Shown: one piece after another, positions 31,981 to 41,270 of the stretch
How positions within the stretch are numbered: the stretch's first letter is position 1
How the letters are laid out: each line of letters opens with the position of its first letter
Origin: Amphiura filiformis
Taxonomy: Eukaryota > Echinodermata > Ophiuroidea > Amphilepidida > Amphiuridae
Reading direction: 5' to 3'
Length of the DNA: 64,000 nucleotides
NCBI RefSeq assembly: GCF_039555335.1
Contig: NC_092646.1
Coordinates: 24,615,393 to 24,679,392, forward strand
Program-made: the position numbers and the translations under genes
The notes under the pieces: generated by a model
Told to the model about the DNA's origin: nothing
The model's database searches: none
Seen by the model: the letters and a program-made list of their open reading frames with translations, nothing else

Positions 31981-33038
31981 ATGCCTCCACCAAAGGGAGT
32001 GATGTGGAATTCACAAGTTGATACAAAGCGTCAAGCCTAAAAGAGGAGACTGAATTTGACCTTAGATGACACCTGGATGACCCCAAAACAACCTTTCAAT
32101 GACTCCTGGGTGACCCCAAAATGATCACCCAAAAGTTTGGCTCTAAATGTTGACTGTACCCACCAAGTTTCATGCCCATATAGTAATTATACTAATTTGA
32201 CCTCAGATGACCCCTGGTGACCCCAAAATGACCTTCCAAAATTTGGTTCTAAATGTTGACTGTACCCACCAAGTTTCATGCCCATACGACAGCTAATTTG
32301 ACCTCAGATGACCCTGGATGACCTCAGATGACCCTGAAATGACCTCCCAAAAATTTGGCTCTGAATATTGACTGTACCCACCAAATTTCATGCCCATACA
32401 ACAGTTTATACTAATTTGACCTCAGATGACCCCTGGGTGACCCTGGATGACCCCAAAATGACCTTCAAAAAATTAGGCTCTGAATGTTGACTGTACCCTC
32501 CAAGTTTTATGCCCATACGACAGTTTGTACTAACTTGACCTCAGATGACCCTGGGTGACCCCAGATGACCCCAAAATGACCTTCCAAAAATTTGGCTCTA
32601 AATGTCGACTGTACCTACCAAGTTTCATGGCCATATGACTATTTTTGATAATTTGACCTCAGATGACCCTGCATGACCTCAGGAGACCTTGACCCACTAA
32701 CCAATATAAACTTGTTCTGTCTGGGGTCAAGATGCACCCAGCCACCAAGTTTGAGGAACGTATGCACCCCAGTCTCCGAGAAAAGAGGTAAATAAGAAAA
32801 ATGGGCCCTCTGACCTCAAATGACCTTTTACCTCAGTATATGACCTTGAACCTCCCCCAAAAAAAAGTAGCCAGAGTTTTTGACCATGACCCACCTATCC
32901 TGAAAATCTGAAGTCAATCCGCCCATCCATGCCCGAGATATCGCATCCGGACGGAAGCACGGAAGGACGGAAAGACGGAAGGACGGAAGCACGGAAGCAC
33001 GGACATTGCAAAAACAGTATGCCTCGCGGTGGAGGCAT
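31981..33038. repeat. inverted-end element with 120-bp tandem repeats
   Basis: Bounded by ATGCCTCCACC and GGTGGAGGCAT. From about 32050 to 32690, six variants of a unit beginning TTTGACCTCAGATGACC recur at 92-142 bp intervals. Each contains words such as TGACCCCAAAATGACC, TGACTGTACCCACCAAGTTT and CATGCCCATA. A GGACGGAAGCAC simple repeat fills about 32950-33004. Confidence 0.75.
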
Positions 33039-33450
33039 AAAAATCAATAACTTTTTCAATAAGTTTTTTCTGATCTGTGACAGATGTTAATTATAGCTGC
33101 TCTAAGTCATGATCGTGCCCATTCGTGTGTGCACAAGGCAACAATTCTACTGTCATCATACAAAAATTACAATAGCAGTACAAAACTGTACATTGTACAC
33201 ACAAGGATTTTTACAACATGGGACTTCGGCAGGGTTTTTGTTGTGTAGATTTTACAATTAAAATACCACTAATTCACAACAAAATTCAGGTGACAGGTGT
33301 GCTAGACTAAAATGCACGCTACACTAATTAAGTTTTCTCTTACAAACAAAGGATGGGTGTGATTTCAGATGGATTTCCACTTCAAGTTCTCCTACATGTA
33401 CTTTCCAGTCAGCTTGACAGCGCCAAAAGGTCAATGACCTTTTTTTCCAG

Positions 33451-33546
33451 ACCGTTTGTTTATGTGTTATAGCGCCATCTGTTGATATATTGATAACTTC
33501 CAAGGCTAATGAATATAGATGGCGCTCTAACATGTAAACAAACGGT
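33451..33546. repeat. near-perfect 30-bp hairpin arms
   Basis: ACCGTTTGTTTATGTGTTAT at 33451 and its near-exact inverse ending 33546, each including the AGCGCCATCT word. Probably a small foldback element. Confidence 0.75.
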
Positions 33547-33929
33547 CCAGCCAGACTGGGTCCAGCCTGAAACGGTAGCAAACGGTCCACAAAAATGCCA
33601 ACCGTTTCAGGTTCTCACGGTCCAGCGCGGCGGTCACCCTCCTTGGGAACAGTAGGCCTATTGACATTGAAGTTAACAAAATACAAAACGAAACTTGCTG
33701 TCAAGCTGACTGTGGATTCATGATGTAAATTTATAAGGCCGGTGAAGTTGATTGTCAAAATGATTTTCTCATCAAATGAGACGGAAAACTGATTTCTGAT
33801 TAGGTCTCAGTGAGTTTTACCTGCTTGATCCCTAAAAAAACCCATATTGTAACAAATAGACAATTTTTGCCAGGCTTATTGATAATAATTGTATATTATG
33901 GTATTGCATTTCGTATGGATTCCCCATCT

Positions 33930-33978
33930 CTCTGCTCCTCCTCTCCCTCTCTCCCCCCCTCTCTCTGCCCCCCTGTAT
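33930..33978. repeat. CT-rich microsatellite
   Basis: Low-complexity CTCTCC/CCTCTC sequence next to the minisatellite. Confidence 0.8.
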
Positions 33979-33983
33979 GCCAC

Positions 33984-36900
33984 TGGAAGTAGTTTGCAAA
34001 GCAGCAGTAGATAGTTGATGATGAAGTAGTTTGCTATCAGCAGTACCGTAAAATGCGGTAACTTTGGGCACTTTTCAGAGTTTTTTTAACCACTGCTTCC
34101 AAACAAAACCAATTATATTTCTGATTAACTCTTTTTCATGACATTAGGGTTCCCTTCTATACCTTGAAGTTGAAAAAGATTTTTTTAATAATTTTGTAAG
34201 GGTGCCCTAGGGGTTAAAAATAGCCTGACCAAAGTTACCCCACATTTGGGGCAACTTTGGTCAGAGTATTACATTCCATGAAGAAAAAAAAATCAAAAAA
34301 ATTGATCTTCGCTGTGTGGGCAAGTTGTTGTTTTTAATGACATTTGACCCCTTGCAAAATTAATCAATCACACATCCTTGCTCACAATTATCGATTTAAA
34401 AATTCTGATTTTTTAGTAAATGTCGAGGAAAGTGGACATGAGCGACTACTATTTCTTCTAATTATATTTCTTAACAAATTGACACCAAATATAACTAAAA
34501 ACAATATTGCTGTACTAAAATATGACCATTTCAAAAAATATATTTGACCGACCAAAGTTACCCCGCTGACCGAAGTTACCCCATTTTACGGTAGAGAGTT
34601 GATGAAGTAGTTTGCTACCAGCAGTAGATAGTTGATGAAGTAGTTAGTTTGCTATCAGTGGTAGATAGTTGATGAAGTATCAGCAGTAGATAGTTGATGA
34701 AGTAGTTTGCTATCAGCAGTTAGATAGTTGATGAAGTAGTTTGCTATCAGCAGTAGTTTGCTATCAGCAATAGATAGGTGATGAAGTAGTTTGCTATCAG
34801 CGGTAGATAGGTGATGAAGTAGTTTGCTATCAGCAGTTGATAATTGATGAAGTAGTTCGCTATCAACAGTAGATAGGTGATGAAGTAGTTTGCTATCAGC
34901 AGTAGATAATTGATGAAGTAGTTTACTAGTTTGCTATCAGCAATATAGGTGATGAAGTAGTTTGCTATCAGCAGTAGATAGTTGATGAAGTAGTTTGCTA
35001 TCAGCAGTAGATAGGTGATGAAGTAGTTTGCTATCAGCAGTAGATAATTGATGAAGTAGTTTACTAGTTTGCTATCAGCAGTAGATAGGTGATGAAGTAG
35101 TTTGCTATCAGCAGTAGATAGTTGATGAAGTAGTTTGCTATCAGCAGTAGATAGGTGATGAAGTAGATTGCTATCAGCGGTAGATAGGTGATGAAGTAGT
35201 TTGCTATCAGTGGTAGATAGTTGATGAAGTAGTTTGCTATCAGCAGTAGATAGGTGATGAAGTAGTTTAATGCTATCAGCACTAGATAGGCGATGAAGTA
35301 TAGTTTGCTATCAGCAGTAGATGAAGTAGTTTGCTATCAGCAGTAGATAGTTGATGAAGTAGTTTGCTATCAGCAGTAGATAGGTGATGAAGTAGTTTGC
35401 TATCAGCGGTAGATAGGTGATGAAGTAATTTGCTATCAGCGGTAGATATGGTGATGAAGTAGTTTGCTATCAGTGGTAGATAGTTGATGAAGTAGTTTGC
35501 TATCAGCAGTAGAAAGGTGATGAAGTAGTTTGCTATCAGCAGTAGATAGGTGATGAAGTAGATTGCTATCAGCGATAGATAGGTGATGAAGTAGTTTGCT
35601 ATCAGTGGTAGATAGTTGATGAAGTAGTTTGCTATCAGCAGTAGATAGGTGATGAAGTAGTTTAATGCTATCAGCACTAGATAGGCGATGAAGTATAGTT
35701 TGCTATCAGCAGTTGATAATTGATGAAGTAGTTTGCTATCAGCAGTAGAAAGGTGATGAAGCAGTTTGCTATCAGCAGTAGATAGGTGATGCAGTAGTTT
35801 GCTATCAGCAGTAGATAGTTGATGAAGTAGTTTGCTATCAGAAAGTTGATGAGAAGTAGTTTGTTATCAGCAGTAGATAGGTGATGAAGTACTGTTGCTG
35901 CTATCAGCAGTAGCTAGATAGTTGATGAAGTAGTTTGCTATCAGCGGTAGATGGGTGATGAAGTAGTTTGCTATCAGTGGTAGATAGGTGATGAAGTAGT
36001 TTGCTATCAGCAGTAGATAGGTGATGAAGTAATTTGCTATCAGCGGTAGATAGGTGATGAAGTAGTTTGCTATCAGTGGTAGATAGTTGATGAAGTAGTT
36101 TGCTATCAGAAGTAGATAGGTGATGAAGTAGTTTGCTATCAGCACTAGATAGGCGATGAAGTAGTTTGCTATCAGCAGTTGATAATTGATGAAGTAGTTT
36201 GCTATCAGCAGTAGGCCTAGATAGGTGATGAAGTAGTTTGCTATCAGCAGTAGATAATTGATGAAGTAGTTTTGCTATCAGCAGTAGATAGGTGATGAAG
36301 TAGTTTGCTATCAGCAGTAGATAGTTGATGAAGTAGTTTGCTATCAGCAGTAGATAGGTGATGAAGTAGTTTGCTATCAGCAGTAGATAGGTGATGAAGT
36401 AGTTTAATGCTATCAGCACTAGATAGGCGATGAAGTATAGTTTGCTATCAGCAGTAGATGAAGTAGTTTGCTATCAGCAGTAGATAGTTGATGAAGTAGT
36501 TTGCTATCAGCAGTAGATAGGTGATGAAGTAGTTTGCTATCAGCGGTAGATAGGTGATGAAGTAATTTGCTATCAGCGGTAGATATGGTGATGAAGTAGT
36601 TTGCTATCAGTGGTAGATAGTTGATGAAGTAGTTTGCTATCAGCAGTAGAAAGGTGATGAAGTAGTTTGCTATCAGCAGTAGATAGGTGATGAAGTAGAT
36701 TGCTATCAGCGATAGATAGGTGATGAAGTAGTTTGCTATCAGTGGTAGATAGTTGATGAAGTAGTTTGCTATCAGCAGTAGATAGGTGATGAAGTAGTTT
36801 AATGCTATCAGCACTAGATAGGCGATGAAGTATAGTTTGCTATCAGCAGTTGATAATTGATGAAGTAGTTTGCTATCAGCAGTAGAAAGGTGATGAAGCA

Positions 36901-37545
36901 GTTTGCTATCAGCAGTAGATAGGTGATGAAGTAGTTTGCTATCAGCAGTAGATAGTTGATGAAGTAGTTTGCTATCAGAAAGTTGATGAGAAGTAGTTTG
37001 TTATCAGCAGTAGATAGGTGATGAAGTACTGTTGCTGCTATCAGCAGTAGCTAGATAGTTGATGAAGTAGTTTGCTATCAGCGGTAGATGGGTGATGAAG
37101 TAGTTTGCTATCAGTGGTAGATGGGTGATGAAGTAGTTTGCTATCAGCAGTAGATAGGTGATGAAGTAATTTGCTATCAGCGGTAGATAGGTGATGAAGT
37201 AGTTTGCTATCAGTGGTAGATAGTTGATGAAGTAGTTTGCTATCAGAAGTAGATAGGTGATGAAGTAGTTTGCTATCAGCACTAGATAGGCGATGAAGCA
37301 GTTTGCTATCAGCAGTTGATAATTGATGAAGTAGTTTGCTATCAGCAGTAGGCCTAGATAGGTGATGAAGTAGTTTGCTATCAGCAGTAGATAATTGATG
37401 AAGTAGTTTTGCTATCAGCAGTAGATAGGTGATGAAGTAGTTTGCTATCAGCAGTAGATAGTTGATGAAGTAGTTTGCTATCAGCAGTAGATAGGTGATG
37501 AAGTAGTTTGCTATCAGCAGTAGATAGGTGATGAAGTAATTTAGC
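33984..37545. repeat. 33-bp minisatellite with 1137-bp higher-order duplication
   Basis: The unit is GATGAAGTAGTTTGCTATCA followed by GCAGTAGATAGGT, about 33 bp, repeated for roughly 3 kb (around 90 units) after a short start at 33984. Variants (ATAATTGATGAAG, GGCGATGAAGTATAG, CAGTAGGCCTAGATAGG) recur in the same order 1137 bp apart, starting at 35281 and 36418, with only a few differences. Because 33 is divisible by 3, long minus-strand open frames appear; they are not evidence of a gene. Confidence 0.95.
34046..34591. mobile_element. Tc1/mariner-type element inserted in the minisatellite
   Basis: Ends CCGTAAAATGCGGTAACTTT and AAGTTACCCCATTTTACGG are inverted. TA flanks both sides (34044-34045 and 34592-34593), and removing the insert restores the unit phrase CAGCAGTAGA. 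GACCAAAGTTACCCC and its inverse recur inside. No transposase. Confidence 0.85.
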
Positions 37546-37621
37546 AAGCCGGGGGGGGGGGGGGGGGTTGGCACAAACTCATGGGGCATCTTATAAAACG
37601 CGCTAGTCGGGGAAAACAGTA
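37546..37621. other. junction with G-run
   Basis: A run of sixteen or so G separates the minisatellite from the next element. Confidence 0.6.
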
Positions 37622-38593
37622 GGGGAGACCGGGGCGTGTCCGCCCTATTTTCTTCAATCTCGCCTAGAGAGGGCAATTCTCATGTTAGAAGGCTATAGTT
37701 TTTAAAGCTGTATACTATAGCTAAATACTACCACATTTGTAAGGACATTGAGCTTTCAGTAACGGTAGGAGAAGGGAAAATAAAAATCACGATGACAGGG
37801 CGGACTTGCCCCATGCTGGGGCAAGTCCACCCCTATGGTGGGGTAAGTTCGCCCTGATAAAAAGAAAAAGGTTATAATATTGCAAAACAATTATAAATTT
37901 AATGCAAACGTTTAGTAAAGGGTATATTAGGCACCCACTCTCTTCCAAAGAGTCTACTAAATTTATCGGAGGGGTATAATGTAAGCTAATAAATGTAGGG
38001 GTCCAAAATGAGCAAAACCTTTATTTACAACTTCGGCATTTATGGTTTTAGGGCATAAACGGTGGTATGAGTAATACTGATACCACTTAACTTGTAGTTT
38101 TACCCTTCTTAAAGGTATTATTATCAATATTTTGCATAATACGCCGATGGGGCGAATCCGCCCCGGGAGTCCTCCTGGGGAAAACACAGGGCGGACTTGC
38201 CCCTTCACATACAGGGCGGACTTGCCCCAACGGTACTTTTTTTGTTTACCTCGTGTTATGCCTACTAAACACAATATGTCGATCTTTTAATTGCATAATA
38301 TGTTGGGCAAAACGTTCACCTTCCAAATAAATATAAGAACGAAAACCATATCTGCAAGGTCTTGAGATTATTACAATATTACTAATTTTAAAAATGTAAA
38401 CTTCCTTGACTCAAAAACGTTTTTTGACGATAATTTCTGTGGCGAGATGTGTCGGACTGTCTTGTTTTCTTGGGTACTTAGCTAGGACGTGTGCCACCTA
38501 ATTACATCATCATTGTACTTTTCCAGCAGTCACAAGATCAGAAACATGGGGTGGGCGGACTTGCCCCGAGGGCGGACTTGCCCCGGTCTCCCC
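37622..38593. mobile_element. Tc1/mariner-type element with GGGCGGACTTGCCCC array
   Basis: Left GGGGAGACCGGGGCGTGTCC and right CTTGCCCCGGTCTCCCC are inverted with TA on both flanks (37620-37621 and 38594-38595). About nine copies of GGGCGGACTTGCCCC or its inverse occur at the ends and inside (about 37797, 37815, 37840, 38148, 38190, 38212, 38555, 38571). Non-coding. Confidence 0.85.
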
Positions 38594-38831
38594 TACCCGG
38601 GACGAAATCACATATGCAAATTGGAAGGTACGTGGGGCAAGCGATTTTGACAGACCGTTTGAAAATTTTACAACCCCCCCCACCCTGCGGGTTCATAACT
38701 GTGGCACAGTGCCTACGTGAGCAATCCTGGCGAGAATCCTTGCTATGCAGAGGATGTTTAAAGACATTCCCACAACCCAATGGGGTTTCTGACCCGGGGG
38801 GGGGGGGGCACTTCCATAACAGATATGCATC

Positions 38832-40265
38832 TAATCGCGCAAGTGCCTTGGCTAAGCTCGAGAAGTGCATTGAGGACATACGTAAGTGGATGGCTGCCAA
38901 CAAGCTAATGTTAAATGACACTAAAACCGAGCTGTTGCACGTCACCTCTCGGTTTTCCAAGAGAGTATCCAACGTTGCCATTACAATTGGAACTTCTTCA
39001 ATTACTCCATCTGAGGAAGTTCGCAACCTCGGTGTCATTCTGGACAGCAGTCTCACCATGAGTAGTCATGTCAACAACATCTGTAGGAACGCTTCTTATG
39101 CCATTCATAGAATTGCAGTGGCGTAGATTTCTTTTCGCCATTGGGGGGGTAGAAAAAAGCACCTTTTGGCGACAAAATAAGGTTATGGTACAAATGCGCG
39201 CGAAGCTCGCGGAAAATTTTGCAATATTAAAGCTAAACTGGTGAAATATTGTACAAAAGTTGAATAAATTTAGCACTTTTTAGGTTGAAATGGCCAAATA
39301 TGGGGTTAATTTGATTGGAAACCCATATACAGGCGTCAACATTGGGGGATGATTGTATGGATCATCCCCCCCTGGCAAAATATTGGGGGGGGGGGATAAA
39401 TCCCCCCCTCCCCCCGGGATCTACGCCTATGTAGAATTGGAAAGTTACGCCGTTACCTCGACGCTGCAAATACCGAAAAGCTTGTTCACGCTTTCATAAC
39501 TTCTAGATTAGACAATTGTAACAGCATCCTGTATGGTCTACCGGACAAAGATCTTAACAAGCTTCAAAGAATTCAGAATGCCGCGGCAAGACTCATTACA
39601 CTCAGCAAACGGGACCACATTACACCTATCATGTTCCATTTGCACTGGCTGCCAATCCATCAGTGGATCATATTCAAACTGTTGCTTCTGACGTACAAAG
39701 CTTTGAACGAGCAGTCGCCATCTTACATCTCCGAACTTGTCCATTCATATAGCTTCATATCACCCTCCAAGGACTTTGCGTTCTTCTTCTCAGTACCTCC
39801 TCCAGGAATCCGCGTGGAAAACAAAAACGTACGGCAGAAGCTTCTCACGCGTAGCGCCAGTTCTGTGGAATAACCTCCCTCTTGCTCTTCGATCTCCTCA
39901 GACTGTTTCTCAATTCAAATCGCGCCTCAAGACACACCTGTTCAGCCATACGACTCATAAACTTTGTGCTTTCCTTGTGTGCAATTACGTGTTTTTTCCG
40001 TTTTGTATATTTGCTGACGGAATTTTACTCAGTTGCTTATGTAATGCATTGTTGTTTGATTGCCTTTTCACTTATGCTTTTTATCTGTTTTGATAACTTT
40101 TATCATGTTCTTTTGCATAGGCCTACTTTTAAGGTAGTGTAAGTTATGTAGATACAGTAGCATACTTTTTTAAGGTATATTTTATTCTTCAGTGTTCTGT
40201 AAAGCGCCTTGATGCCTTTGCTCTGGCGCTATACAAGTCTGGTTTATTATTATTATTATTATTAT
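38832..40265 (+). mobile_element. 5'-truncated LINE (Rex/CR1-like), plus strand
   Basis: Encodes the reverse-transcriptase C-terminal part in pieces: RASALAKLEKCIEDIRKWMA, NLGVILDSSLTMSSHV, then after an insertion KLRRYLD, FITSRLDNCNSILYGLP, LQRIQNAAARLIT and VLWNNLPLALR. The end is GCGCTATACAAGTCTGGTTT and a TTA microsatellite (40243-40265). A frameshift near 39755 and the insertion make it inactive. Confidence 0.85.
39116..39431. mobile_element. hAT-type MITE inside the LINE
   Basis: Ends CAGTGGCGTAGATTTC and GGGATCTACGCCTATG, with target duplication TAGAATTG at 39108-39115 and 39432-39439. It splits the LINE reading frame between IHRI and GKLRRY. Confidence 0.9.
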
Positions 40266-40781
40266 CATGTGCCTCGGGATAGACCCCCTTTTTCAAACCG
40301 GCTTGTACCCAATGACCCCCTTTTTTGTGTTATGGTCCTACCTATTACCCAATGACCCCCTTTAAAAAAATTCATGTACTCAATGACCCCCTTTTTCTAT
40401 TTCCTGCTACCCAATGACCCCCCTTTTTAATTCCCCAATTTAGGTGGTATTTGTGTTCTCCTCCAGAAATAATGAGATTTCTCAAATTTCCAAGGTGGCC
40501 AAGTTGTTTTTTCGCAGTTTGGCACTTATTTATGTGTACGGTACTTAATGATACTCTTTTGGCAATGTACCCAATGACTCCCATTTTACAATTTGTTACC
40601 CCAATGACCATCCTTTTTTCTAAGTTTCATACCGAATGACCCCATTTTTTTAGGCTGTGTACTGAATGACCCCATATTTTTGTAATTGTACATTTGACCT
40701 GAATGCCCCCTACTTTTAACATGGCCGAGGCACATCCCTGCCATTTCAGATAGGGAGTGCCCCCCCCCCCCGGTTTCTGAC

Positions 40782-41219
40782 CTTGTATGTCTGGCTTTTG
40801 TGACACATGTGGTACAGTTGATCATGCCTTGCATTGGAATTGTGTGCAAATATCTGGTGTTTTCATCCTATTATTTATTTATTTAACATTCATAACAACA
40901 AGACTTATGAATAAAATTAATGCAGTGGGACGATATGAATGTTTCCTGTAAGAAAATCAAATATCAGTCCTAAGTCTCAACTATTAGCTTGTTGGCTGCA
41001 GTTTTAAAATTACCATTTTGTGTGTGTGGCAATGGGGACTTTGCCTTTAAAATTAGGTTATATTGATCAAATTTCCCAATCATAGTGCATTGTAGGAATG
41101 CCTTTAAGTTTAAGCCTCCTCTGCTTGCTATGATAGCATTGGGTATTGAATATCGCCCTCTGTGTATGATAGTATTGGGTATTGAATATCGCCCGTTCCT
41201 AATTTTGATACTTTCCAAA
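40782..41219. promoter_or_regulatory. upstream region of NDUFA7
   Basis: Unique sequence before the start codon. A direct duplication of ATAGTATTGGGTATTGAATA plus TCGCCC (about 41133-41154 and 41167-41192) lies 30-90 bp upstream of the ATG. The start context CCAAAATGGCG also matches a YY1-type site, common at starts of nuclear genes for mitochondrial proteins. No TATA box. Confidence 0.45.
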
Positions 41220-41270
41220 ATGGCGACGGCCAGTCCATGGATTGTCAGGATGCGGAATTTCTTCGTTGGT
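41220..41270 (+). CDS. NDUFA7: NDUFA7 exon 1
   Basis: 17 codons from ATG (A at -3, G at +4) to GGT before a GTAAGT donor, phase 0. The sequence MATASPWIVRMRNFFVG parallels the known NDUFA7 start (Met-Ala-rich, then RLRN/FRNF). Confidence 0.85.

Larger units (their letters stand above)
38794..40773. mobile_element. CCGGGG-family element interrupted by a LINE
   Basis: Target duplication TTTCTGAC at 38786-38793 and 40774-40781. The left terminus is CCGGGG...GCACTTCC...GATATGCATC and is cut after about 40 bp. It resumes after the LINE at about 40267 with ATGTGCCTCGGGAT, which mirrors the right terminus (CCGAGGCACATCCC...GGGAGTGCCCC...CCGG). The interior at 40280-40700 carries about nine copies of ACCCAATGACCCCCTTT. 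Confidence 0.85.

Noticed and set aside
34590-37545. CRISPR-like regular repeats
   Set aside because: The repeats are head-to-tail without unique spacers and sit in an intron-bearing eukaryotic genome.
35064-37676. Long minus-strand open frames encoding an 11-residue repeat (LLIANYFITYL)
   Set aside because: They follow from a 33-bp period divisible by three. Two frames are open at once, there is no conserved start or non-repetitive domain, and one frame runs out into the flanking G-run.
38491-39126. 211-codon frame starting upstream of the LINE
   Set aside because: The first part is transposon-terminal sequence and low-complexity. Only about the last 95 codons are LINE-derived.
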